DNA of 64,000 bases from Betaproteobacteria bacterium. Its GTDB lineage: Bacteria > Pseudomonadota > Gammaproteobacteria > Burkholderiales > CAIKXV01. Location: the NCBI GenBank assembly GCA_021298815.1, contig JAJTHE010000043.1, positions 1 through 64,000 on the forward strand, given 5' to 3'. Below are positions 26,048 through 34,653 of the stretch, piece after piece; the stretch's first letter is position 1, and each line of letters opens with the position of its first letter. The notes beneath the pieces were generated by a model. The model was not told where the DNA came from and ran no database searches. It saw nothing but the letters and a program-made list of their open reading frames with translations. Made by a program: the position numbers and the translations under genes.

Positions 26048-28651
26048 TCAGCCGATCTCGATGCGCGCCTGCGCGAGCTGCTGGCTCTCGCGCAGGTGGG
26101 CGAAGTACTGCTCGGTGATCACTTCCGACATCCGGGTGAGCAGGTGGGTGATGCGCGCCATCGTCTGGTCGAGGTCCTGGCGCAGCACGGAGCCCGGGCC
26201 GGAACGCACCAGCCGGTCGAGGCTCACCAGGCGCAGCTGGGTCACGGCCTCCAGCGCGAGGCGATCGCGCTCGCCCAGTTCGGAGCCCCCGGCCGCCGCG
26301 TGCGGGTCGGCCGGTAACCCGGACAGCGATTCCTGCAACCGCACCAGCTGGTGGATCATGCCGCGCGGGTTGTTGACGTCGAGCAGCATCAGCTCGAGCA
26401 CGGTGCGCACCTCGAGGTACGAGCGGTAGCGCTGCCGGTAGGTGAGGATGCTCTCGCCGGTGGACAGCACCGCGTCGAGCAGCAGCGCCTCGACCGCCTC
26501 GTCGGTATGCACCGCCACGGTCGACCGGGTGAGCGAGGCGAGCAGCAGCGAGCGCTCGATGCGCCGGCCCATGTCGAGGAAGCGCCAGGCCTGGTCGCGC
26601 ATCAGGCGGTCGCTGGTCAGCCCGTTGAACGCCGCCAGCGACACCACGATCTGGTGCAGGTGCTCGGACAGGTTCTCGATGGTGACGCCGCTGCGGTTGC
26701 GCAGCGCCGCGAGCTGGGTATCGATCGTGTCGAGCACGCGCCAGGAGTCCGAGGACCAGAAGTCGCGGATCGCATGGGCGGAATGGACCAGCGCCTGCAG
26801 CGTCTGCGCCAGGCTGCCGCTGCGCGCGGCATCGCAGGCCACCGCGAGCAGTTCGTCGTCGGGCTGGTGCAGCTCGGCGTCCTCGGCCATGAAGCCGGGA
26901 TAGGTGGCGGTGAAGTGGGTGAGCGAGCGCAGCAGCGCATGCAGGCACTGTGCATGTTCCGGGTCGTCGTACTGCAGGGCCTCGTCGTACTTCTGCAGGA
27001 CGGTGCGCAGCAGCCGCGCCGTGCCTTCGGCACGCTCGGAATAGCGGCCGAGCCAGAACAGGTTGTCGGCGGCGCGCGAGGACAGGGGCACGCGGTTGTC
27101 GGAGGTCATCTGCTCCCGCGCCGGCTGCAGCCACAGCGTGACCTGCTGCTCCGGCTCGGAGGCCAGCACCCAGGTGTCCTTGCTGCTGCCGCCGTACTGG
27201 TTGCTGACCAGCGGGCTGCCCTGGCTGGAGGCGACGCGGGTGAGCCCGCCCGGCATCACCGCGTAGTCGGCGTCGCGGGCGACCAGGAAGGTGCGCAGCA
27301 CCGCCGCGCGCGGCTCGATGCCCACGTCGGACAGCGTCGGCGTCGCGGAGAAGCGGGCGAGTTCCTGGCCGACGTAGTTGCGCGGATGCGCGGCGACCTG
27401 CGCGCGCATCCGCTCGAGTTCGGCGCGGCTCATCGTCGGACCCATCATCGCGCGTTCGCCGCTGGCGCGCGACAGCGGCTTCACCACCAGGCGTTCGAGG
27501 TTGGCCAGCACGTGCTGCAGCTCGGCCGGGTTGCCGCACCACCACGTCTGCACCGAGGACAGGCGCATCGGCTGGCCGAGGAAGTGGCGTGCGATGGCGG
27601 GCAGGAAGGCGAGCAGGGCGGGGTTCTCGAGCAGCCCGCTGCCCAGCGGGTTGGCAATCGACACGCTGCCGCGCCGCGCGCAGTCGAGCAGGCCGGTCAC
27701 GCCCAGGCGGGACTCGGGGCGAAGTTCGAGCGGGTCGCACCAGTCGTCGTCGACCCGCCGGATGATCACGTCGACCGGCTGCAGGTCGGCGAGCGTGCGC
27801 TGCCAGACGCGGCCGTTGCGCACCGTGAGGTCGTCGCCCTGCACCAGCGGATAGCCGAGGTAGCTGGCGAGGTAGGCATGCTCGAAATAGGTCTCGTTGC
27901 GCGGGCCAGGGGTGAGGATCACGATGCGCGGCTCGCGGTTGGCGCGCGGTGCGATCGACACCAGCGTCTGGCGCAGCGCGCGGAAGAACACCGCCACCCG
28001 GTGCACCCGCGAGTCGCGGAACAGCGACGGCAGGATGCGCGTGATGACCATCCGGTTCTCGAGTGCGTAGCCGGCACCGGACGGTGCCTGGGTGCGGTCG
28101 CCGAGCACCCACATGTTTCCGTCGGGCCCGCGCGCGAGGTTGGCCGAGTAGAGGATCAGCTGCCGCTCGCCGGGCAGCTTCACGCCGTCGCACTGGCGCA
28201 GGAAGCCGGCATGGCCGAACACGAGTTCGGGCGGCAGCAGCCCCTTCTTGAGCAGCTCGCGCGGACCGTAGAGGTCGCGCAGGATCAGGTCCATCAGTTC
28301 GGCGCGCTGGATCAGGCCCGATTCGATGCCGGCCCATTCGTTGCTGCCGATGACCAGCGGGATCGGGTCGAGGTCCCAGACCCGGTTGTAGCCTTCCGGG
28401 TCGTCATAGACGTTGTAGCTGACCCCGTTCTCGCGCAGCAGCCGGCTGGCCTCGTCGCGCCGTCGGCGCAGCTCTTCCGCGCCCAGCCCCTGCAGCGCAC
28501 GGGCGAGGTACTCCCAGTGCGGGCGCACCGTGCCGTCGGCGGCGCGGGTCTCGTCGAAGAGGTCGGCGGTGGGCGCGTACCAGGGTTCGGCGCCACGCTC
28601 GGACCGGGACTTCGGGGTTGCTGGAGGATCTGCGCGGGGGTCCGTCGACAT
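26048..28651 (-). CDS. Fusion of circularly permuted ATP-grasp-like domain and alpha-E domain
   Basis: 867 residues. Residues about 25-500 match the COG2308 circularly permuted ATP-grasp fold (NEWAGIESGLIQRAELMDLIL, ENR at 198-200, TPGPRNETYFEHAYLASYLG, GGSSKDTWVLAS). Residues about 521-867 are an alpha-E domain (SRAADNLFWLGRYSERAEGT through ITEQYFAHLRESQQLA). Compared with the separate ATP-grasp gene at 33086, the metal-binding VLEDNLRVPSG is VLGDRTQAPSG (182-192), and the SGGYGM glycine loop after the KP pair is ASGERAM (396-402), so classical ATP-grasp catalysis is doubtful. It may be a scaffold or regulator for its paralogue. It follows the transglutaminase-DUF2126 gene by 59 bp. Confidence 0.9.
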   Translation of the reverse strand: MSTDPRADPPATPKSRSERGAEPWYAPTADLFDETRAADGTVRPHWEYLARALQGLGAEELRRRRDEASRLLRENGVSYNVYDDPEGYNRVWDLDPIPLVIGSNEWAGIESGLIQRAELMDLILRDLYGPRELLKKGLLPPELVFGHAGFLRQCDGVKLPGERQLILYSANLARGPDGNMWVLGDRTQAPSGAGYALENRMVITRILPSLFRDSRVHRVAVFFRALRQTLVSIAPRANREPRIVILTPGPRNETYFEHAYLASYLGYPLVQGDDLTVRNGRVWQRTLADLQPVDVIIRRVDDDWCDPLELRPESRLGVTGLLDCARRGSVSIANPLGSGLLENPALLAFLPAIARHFLGQPMRLSSVQTWWCGNPAELQHVLANLERLVVKPLSRASGERAMMGPTMSRAELERMRAQVAAHPRNYVGQELARFSATPTLSDVGIEPRAAVLRTFLVARDADYAVMPGGLTRVASSQGSPLVSNQYGGSSKDTWVLASEPEQQVTLWLQPAREQMTSDNRVPLSSRAADNLFWLGRYSERAEGTARLLRTVLQKYDEALQYDDPEHAQCLHALLRSLTHFTATYPGFMAEDAELHQPDDELLAVACDAARSGSLAQTLQALVHSAHAIRDFWSSDSWRVLDTIDTQLAALRNRSGVTIENLSEHLHQIVVSLAAFNGLTSDRLMRDQAWRFLDMGRRIERSLLLASLTRSTVAVHTDEAVEALLLDAVLSTGESILTYRQRYRSYLEVRTVLELMLLDVNNPRGMIHQLVRLQESLSGLPADPHAAAGGSELGERDRLALEAVTQLRLVSLDRLVRSGPGSVLRQDLDQTMARITHLLTRMSEVITEQYFAHLRESQQLAQARIEIG

Positions 28652-28710
28652 CGGGGTGCGGGTCAGGAACTCGTACCGGCCAGTCTAGCACCGCATCCGT
28701 CCCGCAAGGG

Positions 28711-31700
28711 TCACCTGCGCAGGTCGAGCGTGTGCGGAAAGTCACGGTCGGGTTCCGCCGGCGGCGGTGCCATCGGGCGCGGTGCGTCCTTCGGCAGATA
28801 GCCGCCGAGGTCCGGTGGCGGCGGCAGGTCGCCCGGCGTGTGGCCATAGGCCCAGAAGCGCGACACCCGGCGCGACTCGGCCTCGAACGCATTGACCGGG
28901 AAGGTCTCGTAGCTGCGCCCGCCAGGGTGGGTGACGTGGTAGCGGCAGCCCGCGACGGCACGGCCGTTCCAGGTGTCGATCAGGTCGAAGGTGAGCGGCG
29001 CATGTACGCCGATCGCCGGATGCAGCGCGGACGGCGGCTGCCATGCGCGGTAGCGCACGCCGGCGACATACTCGCCGCGGGTGCCGGTCGAGCGCAGCGG
29101 CACGCGGCGGCCATTGCAGGCCACCACGTAGCGCGAGTCGGTCAGGCCGGTGGCCTTCACCTGCAACCGCTCGACCGAGGAGTCGACATAGCGTGCAGTG
29201 CCGCCGGTGGACACTTCCTCGCCGAGCACATGCCAGGGTTCGGTGGCCGCGCGCAGCTCGAGCTGCAGGTCGCCGCTGACCAGGGTACCGTAGTGCGGAT
29301 AGCGGAACTCGAAGAACGGCGCCAGCCATTCCATCGAGAACGGATAGCCGGCGGCCTGCAGTTCGGCCACCACGTCGGCCATGTCCGAGCGCACGTAGTG
29401 CGGCAGCATGAAGCGGTCGTGCAGTTCGGTGCCCCAGCGCACCAGTGGGCGCACGTAGGGTTCCTTCCAGAAGCGTGCGATCAGTGCGCGCAGCAGGGCG
29501 GCCTGTACCAGCGCCATCTGCGGATGCGGCGGCATCTCGAAGGCGCGCAGTTCGACCAGGCCGAGCCGGCCGGTCTCGCCGTCGGGCGAATACAGCTTGT
29601 CGATGCAGAACTCGGTGCGGTGCGTGTTGCCGGTGCAGTCGATCAGCAGGTTGCGCAGCAGCCGGTCGACCAGCCAGGGCTGGGCGACATGGCCGGTGGG
29701 CAGCTGGCGGAAGGCGATCTCGAGTTCGTACAGGCTCTCGTTGCGCGCCTCGTCGACCCGCGGCGCCTGGCTGGTCGGGCCGATGAACATGCCCGAGAAC
29801 AGGTAGGACAGGGACGGATGGTTCTGCCAGTAGCCGAGCAGGCTGCGCAGCAGGTCGGGCCGGCGCAGGATCGGGCTGTCGGCCGGCGTCGCGGCACCGA
29901 TCGTGATGTGGTTGCCGCCGCCGGTGCCGGTATGGCGCCCGTCGAGCATGAACTTCTCGGTCGCCAGGCGGGTCTCGCGCGCCTCGCGGTAGAGCGCCTG
30001 CGTGTTGTGCACCAGCTCGGTCCAGCTGCCCGCGGGATGGATGTTCACCTCGATCACGCCGGGATCGGGCGTGACGGGCAGGCGCACCAGCCGGGGATCG
30101 CGCGGCGGCGCATAACCTTCGATCACCACCGGCAGGCCAAGCGCCGCGGCGCTCGCTTCCACCGCGCTGACCAGTTCGAGGTAGTGCTCGAGGTAGGACA
30201 GCGGCGGCAGGAACACATGCAGCCGTCCTTCGCGCGGCTCGATGCACAGCGCGGTGCGCACCGCGTCGTTCGGCTGGTGGGTCGCCGTGCTGCGGCCCGG
30301 TGCGGACCTGGCCGGCGCGGCGGCGGTGGTCGCGGGCGCAGCCTTGCCGCCGCCCTGGCCTGCGGCCGACCGGTACTGGCGCGAGAGGCCGTAGTCGGGC
30401 AGTTGCGGCAGGGGCTGCATCAGCGAGCGGTCGAGCAGCGCGATGCGCTTGTCGGGTTCGAGGTAGGGCAGGGAATCGAGCGGCAGCCGGTAGCCCATCG
30501 CGGAGTCGCCCGGCAGGAGGAACATGTGGCCGCGGCGGAACGTCCAGGTGCCGCTCAGCCAGCGGTTGCGGCCGAAGTCCCAGGCGAGCGGCAGCGCATA
30601 GCCGGTGGCTTCGCCCAGGCCCCGCTGCAGCAGCCGCGCGAGGCGCTGGCGTTCCAGCGGATCCTTCAGGTCTGCGGCGAGCGGGTCGACGTTGTCGGGC
30701 AGCCTCTGCTCGGCGAGCATGTAGTGCAGCGCGTCTTCATGGCCGGGCTGCAGGTAGACCGTCGGCAGGCCCAGCCGTTCGGTCAGTTCCTGCGCCAGTG
30801 CCTCCGCTTCGCGGATGCCGTGGCCGTAGTCGCGGCTGGTATCGGCGAGCAGCGAGGCCTCGCGCCATACCGGCCGGCCATCGGCGCGCCAGAACACGGC
30901 GAGCAGCCAGCGCGGCAGCGGTTCCCCGGGATACCACTTGCCCTGGCCGTGGTAGAGCACACCGCCCGGGCCGAACGTGTCGCGCAGCCGCCGCACCAGC
31001 GCGTTGGCGCGTTCCCGCTTGGCCTTGCCATCGGCGGCAATCGTCCATTCCGGCGACTCCATGTCGTCGATCGACACGAAGGTCGGTTCGCCACCCATCG
31101 TGAGGCGGACGTCGCCGGCCTGCAGGTCGGCGTCGACCTGGCGGCCGAGGGCGTCGATGCGCGCCCACTGGTCGGGCGAATAGGGACGGGTGACGCGCGG
31201 ATCCTCGTGGATGCGGGTCACCGTATTCTCGTGCTCGAACTGCACGACTTCGCAGGTGTCGGTGAAGCCGGTGACCGGCGCCGCGCTCTCCGGGTCTGGC
31301 GTGCAGGCGAGCGGGATGTGTCCCTCGCCCGCGAACAGGCCGGAGGTCGGGTCGAGCCCTATCCAGCCGGCGCCCGGGATGTAGACCTCCGCCCAGGCAT
31401 GCAGGTCGGTGAAGTCCTGCGTCGGTCCGCTCGGGCCCTCGAGCGGCTTCTGGTCGGCGACCAGCTGCACCAGGTAACCGGACACGAAGCGCGCGGCGAG
31501 GCCCATGTGGCGCAGCACCTGCACCAGCACCCAGCCAGTGTCGCGGCAGGAGCCGAGCGCCCGGTCGAGCGTCTGCTCGCAGGTCTGCACCCCCGGCTCC
31601 ATGCGGATGGTGTACGCGATGTCGCGCGCCAGTCGCTGGTTGATCGCGACCAGGAAGTCGACGCTGCGCATGCGCGAGCGGTCGATGCCCTTCATCCAGC

Positions 31701-32085
31701 GCATCAGGTGCGGGCCCGACTCGCGCACTTCCAGGTAGGGCGCGAGGTCCTTCTTCAGGTGCGGCTCGTATGCGAACGGGAAGTGCTCGGCCGCTTCCTC
31801 GAGGAAGAAGTCGAACGGGTTGATCACCGTCATGTCGGCGACGAGGTCGACCGTCATCGACAGCTCGGTCGTGCGCTCCGGGAACACGACGCGGCCGAGG
31901 TAGTTGCCGAACGGATCCTGCTGCCAGTTGAGGAAGTGCGGCTCGGGGGTGATGCGCAGCGAGTAGCTCTCGATCGGCGTGCGCGAGTGCACCGCAGGGC
32001 GCAGCCGGACCACGTGTGGGGACAGCTTCACCGGACGGTCGTAGCGGTACAGCGTCCGGTGGTGGAGCGCGACGCGGATGGTCAT
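28711..32085 (-). CDS. Transglutaminase-like domain fused to DUF2126 putative amidoligase
   Basis: 1124 residues. The N-terminal 300 residues repeat the transglutaminase-like architecture of the smaller gene, with Cys180 (ALGSCRDTGW), His229 (TDLHAWAEVY) and Asp245 (WIGLDPTSG). From about residue 330 it is DUF2126, annotated in Pfam as a putative amidoligase, with landmarks TMGGEPTFVSIDDMESPEW, YHGQGKWYPGEPLPRW, EKFMLDGRHTGTGGGNHITI and DCTGNTHRTEFCIDKL. A Gln/Ala/Pro-rich linker lies near residues 620-655. A single protein carrying both a probable ligase and a cysteine hydrolase suggests making and trimming of the same amide product. ATG 32085 overlaps the alpha-E stop by 4 bp. Confidence 0.92.
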   Translation of the reverse strand: MTIRVALHHRTLYRYDRPVKLSPHVVRLRPAVHSRTPIESYSLRITPEPHFLNWQQDPFGNYLGRVVFPERTTELSMTVDLVADMTVINPFDFFLEEAAEHFPFAYEPHLKKDLAPYLEVRESGPHLMRWMKGIDRSRMRSVDFLVAINQRLARDIAYTIRMEPGVQTCEQTLDRALGSCRDTGWVLVQVLRHMGLAARFVSGYLVQLVADQKPLEGPSGPTQDFTDLHAWAEVYIPGAGWIGLDPTSGLFAGEGHIPLACTPDPESAAPVTGFTDTCEVVQFEHENTVTRIHEDPRVTRPYSPDQWARIDALGRQVDADLQAGDVRLTMGGEPTFVSIDDMESPEWTIAADGKAKRERANALVRRLRDTFGPGGVLYHGQGKWYPGEPLPRWLLAVFWRADGRPVWREASLLADTSRDYGHGIREAEALAQELTERLGLPTVYLQPGHEDALHYMLAEQRLPDNVDPLAADLKDPLERQRLARLLQRGLGEATGYALPLAWDFGRNRWLSGTWTFRRGHMFLLPGDSAMGYRLPLDSLPYLEPDKRIALLDRSLMQPLPQLPDYGLSRQYRSAAGQGGGKAAPATTAAAPARSAPGRSTATHQPNDAVRTALCIEPREGRLHVFLPPLSYLEHYLELVSAVEASAAALGLPVVIEGYAPPRDPRLVRLPVTPDPGVIEVNIHPAGSWTELVHNTQALYREARETRLATEKFMLDGRHTGTGGGNHITIGAATPADSPILRRPDLLRSLLGYWQNHPSLSYLFSGMFIGPTSQAPRVDEARNESLYELEIAFRQLPTGHVAQPWLVDRLLRNLLIDCTGNTHRTEFCIDKLYSPDGETGRLGLVELRAFEMPPHPQMALVQAALLRALIARFWKEPYVRPLVRWGTELHDRFMLPHYVRSDMADVVAELQAAGYPFSMEWLAPFFEFRYPHYGTLVSGDLQLELRAATEPWHVLGEEVSTGGTARYVDSSVERLQVKATGLTDSRYVVACNGRRVPLRSTGTRGEYVAGVRYRAWQPPSALHPAIGVHAPLTFDLIDTWNGRAVAGCRYHVTHPGGRSYETFPVNAFEAESRRVSRFWAYGHTPGDLPPPPDLGGYLPKDAPRPMAPPPAEPDRDFPHTLDLRR

Positions 32086-33059
32086 GTAGCGGGTGCCCCG
32101 GTCGTGGTGGCCGGCCCGTTCAGGAAGTAGGTCGCGGCAATGCGGTCGTGGAGCCTGCCGAACCCGACCTGCAGTTCGTCGGTGTAGCGGTGCAGTGCCT
32201 GCCGGTCGAGCCGGTCGAAGTCGACATGCTCGAGTTCGTCGACCAGCTTCTGGATGTCGCGCGAGATCGTGCTGCTGCGCGGCAGCCGGCGCAGCAGCGT
32301 GTCCATCTGCGCCAGGCAGAAGCCGATGGACCGGGGGAAGCGGGTGTCGGTGAGCAGGAAGCGCAGCACGTCGGCATGGCTCACCGGGCCGCGCACCGTC
32401 TGCCGGTACACCTGGTAGCCGGACAGCGAGCGCAGCACGCTCATCCACTGGATGGTCTCGAACGGCGCGAGGTCGGACGGACCGTCCTGGGACCGTGCGC
32501 TGCCGTCGAGCAGGTTGGCGGAGCGCACGTCGATGATGCGGGTGGTCATGTCGGCGCGCTCGATGGCGAGCCCCAGGCGCAGGAAGTCGTAAGGGTAGTC
32601 GTGCGCCATCGTGCCGGCCAGCGTGCCGGACAGTTGCTGCGCGCCGCGGATCACCGCCTCGAGGTAGTCGTAGCGACGGCCCTGGGCGAGCGAGTTGCCG
32701 GCATCCTGCCGGGCGCGCAGGTAGAGCTCGTTGATCTGCTCCCAGGCCTCGCGCGGCAGCAGGTCGCGCAGCAGCCTCGCATTCTCGCGCGCGAATGCGA
32801 GCGAGGACAGGATGGACCCGGGGTTCTTCTCGTCGGCGATCAGGAAGCGCACCACGTTGCGTTCGGTAGCCTCCTTGTAGTGCTCGGCGAACAGGTCGGA
32901 ATAGCCGGTGATCGCGATCAGCGGCGCCCAGCCGAAGGTGTACTTGCGCGGCAGGTCGAGCAGCAGGTTCGCGTGCACGTTGGCCAGGCGCGCGCCGTCC
33001 TCCGCCCGTTCGACGTAGCGGCCAAGCCAGTAGATCGACTCAGCGTGACCGGAAAGCAT
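32082..33059 (-). CDS. Stand-alone alpha-E domain protein
   Basis: 325 residues, almost entirely helical, COG2307 type. The N-terminal signature is MLSGHAESIYWLGRYVERAEDGARL, followed by a repeat of helices with FLRLGLAIERADMTTRIIDV and TYRLIQWMSVL-like packing patterns. The family is named for conserved Glu/Arg-bearing helices and has no assigned activity; it always accompanies permuted ATP-grasp proteins and is a candidate adaptor or carrier-handling module. It follows the ATP-grasp gene by 26 bp and overlaps the transglutaminase-DUF2126 gene by 4 bp. The second alpha-E copy in the operon is the C-terminal half of the fusion at 26048. Confidence 0.9.
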   Translation of the reverse strand: MLSGHAESIYWLGRYVERAEDGARLANVHANLLLDLPRKYTFGWAPLIAITGYSDLFAEHYKEATERNVVRFLIADEKNPGSILSSLAFARENARLLRDLLPREAWEQINELYLRARQDAGNSLAQGRRYDYLEAVIRGAQQLSGTLAGTMAHDYPYDFLRLGLAIERADMTTRIIDVRSANLLDGSARSQDGPSDLAPFETIQWMSVLRSLSGYQVYRQTVRGPVSHADVLRFLLTDTRFPRSIGFCLAQMDTLLRRLPRSSTISRDIQKLVDELEHVDFDRLDRQALHRYTDELQVGFGRLHDRIAATYFLNGPATTTGAPAT

Positions 33060-33085
33060 GGCGCCGGCTCCAACCGTTCATCGCG

Positions 33086-34540
33086 TCAGCTCGCTTCATG
33101 GTCGACGATCCAGGTGTCCTTGCTGCCGCCGCCCTGCGACGAATTGACCACCGTGGAACCCTTGCGCAGCGCGACCCGGGTCAGCCCGCCGGTGGTGACG
33201 TAGGTCGACTTGCTCGACAGGATGAACGGCCGCAGGTCGACATGGCGCGGCTCGACATGGTCGTCGACCAGCGTGGGCGCGGTGGACAGCGTGATCAGCG
33301 GCTGCGCGATGTAGTTGCGCGGGTCGCGCCTGATGTGGCGCGCGAAATCCTCGATGTCCTTCGCGCTGCCCTGCGGGCCGATCAGCATGCCGTAGCCGCC
33401 GGACTCGTTCGCCGGCTTCACCACCAGCTTGGCCAGGTTGGCGAGCACGTAATCGCGCTCCTTGCGGTCGACGCACTTGTAGGTCGGGACGTTGGGCAGG
33501 ATCGCATCCTCGTCTAGGTAGTAGCGGATCATGTCCGGCACGAACGCATACACGACCTTGTCGTCGGCCACGCCGGCGCCCGGCGCATTGGCGAGGCCGA
33601 CCTTGCCGTTGCGCCATGCGCGGAACAGCCCCTTCACGCCGATCACCGAGCCGCTGTCGAACGCCTCCGGATCGAGGAACAGGTCGTCGATCCGGCGATA
33701 GATGACGTCCACCCGCTCCAGGCCGGTGATCGCCTTCTTGTACACGCAGTCGTCGTCGCCGACGACCAGGTCCGAGCCCAGGCAAAGCTCCGCGCCCATC
33801 TGCTGCGCGAGGTAGGCATGCTCGAAGTAGGCCGAGTTGTGGATGCCCGGCGTGAGCACCACCACCTCGGGGCGCCTGCCGCGCCGCGGCGACAGCGACG
33901 ACAGACAGTCGAACAGCTGCGACGGGTAGTCGTCCACCGGCAGGATCGTGCTGTTGGCGAACAGTTCGGGGAACACCCGCTTCATCACCAGCCGGTTCTC
34001 GAGCATGTACGACACGCCCGAGGGCACGCGCAGGTTGTCCTCGAGCACGTAGATCGTGCCGTCCTTGTCGCGCACCAGGTCGGAACCGCAGATGTGCGCC
34101 CAGATGCCGTGCGCCGGCGTCGCGCCGATGCACTGCGGACGGAAGTTCTTCGAGTCGGCCAGCAGTTCGGCCGGGAACACCTTGTCCTTGACGATGCGCT
34201 GGTCGTGGTAGATGTCGTCGATGAACAGGTTCAGCGCCTCGACCCGCTGGCGCAGCCCGCGCTCGACGCGCGTCCACTCGTTGCGCGCGATGACCCGCGG
34301 GATGATGTCGAACGGCCATGCGCGGTCGATCGAACCGCCTTCCTCGGAGTACACGGTGAACGTGATGCCCAGGTTGCGGATCGCGAGGTCTGCAGCGGCG
34401 CGGCGGTCGCGCACCTCCTTCTCGGACAGAGATGCGAGGTAGTCGCACAGGCTGCTCGCCACGGGCCGGACCTCGCCGGGCGCGGCGAGCAGCGTATCGT
34501 ACACGCCGCGGGCGGGGTAGGTCTTCCAGTTGATGGCCAT
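33086..34540 (-). CDS. Circularly permuted ATP-grasp protein (predicted peptide ligase)
   Basis: 484 residues, COG2308 type. The intact metal/ATP motifs are VLEDNLRVPSGVSYMLENR (165-183), the KP pair (375-376) followed by ESGGYGMLIGP (379-389), RRIDDLF and a C-terminal GGLTRVALRKGS...GGGSKDTWIV. This is probably the catalytically active ATP-grasp of the operon, joining a carboxylate to an amine with ATP. It is the first gene of the operon and is divergent from the DUF72 gene. ATG 34540 is chosen as the start of the conserved part; an in-frame ATG at 34594 would add 18 residues. Neither has a strong ribosome-binding site. Confidence 0.92.
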   Translation of the reverse strand: MAINWKTYPARGVYDTLLAAPGEVRPVASSLCDYLASLSEKEVRDRRAAADLAIRNLGITFTVYSEEGGSIDRAWPFDIIPRVIARNEWTRVERGLRQRVEALNLFIDDIYHDQRIVKDKVFPAELLADSKNFRPQCIGATPAHGIWAHICGSDLVRDKDGTIYVLEDNLRVPSGVSYMLENRLVMKRVFPELFANSTILPVDDYPSQLFDCLSSLSPRRGRRPEVVVLTPGIHNSAYFEHAYLAQQMGAELCLGSDLVVGDDDCVYKKAITGLERVDVIYRRIDDLFLDPEAFDSGSVIGVKGLFRAWRNGKVGLANAPGAGVADDKVVYAFVPDMIRYYLDEDAILPNVPTYKCVDRKERDYVLANLAKLVVKPANESGGYGMLIGPQGSAKDIEDFARHIRRDPRNYIAQPLITLSTAPTLVDDHVEPRHVDLRPFILSSKSTYVTTGGLTRVALRKGSTVVNSSQGGGSKDTWIVDHEAS

Positions 34541-34653
34541 GTCGTGCGATTGCCCGGAGTGACGTAGCAGATACCATGCCTGCGACATCCCCATTCTATC
34601 GGGTAGTCGCACCGGCGCGGCAACCTTCGGCGTTTTCGCCGTATCCTCCGGAG

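Noticed and set aside
28618-32130. A 1170-codon open frame on the plus strand opposite the transglutaminase-DUF2126 gene
   Set aside because: The minus-strand product has an intact catalytic triad and family motifs; the plus-strand translation is low-complexity Val/Gln/His/Arg text.
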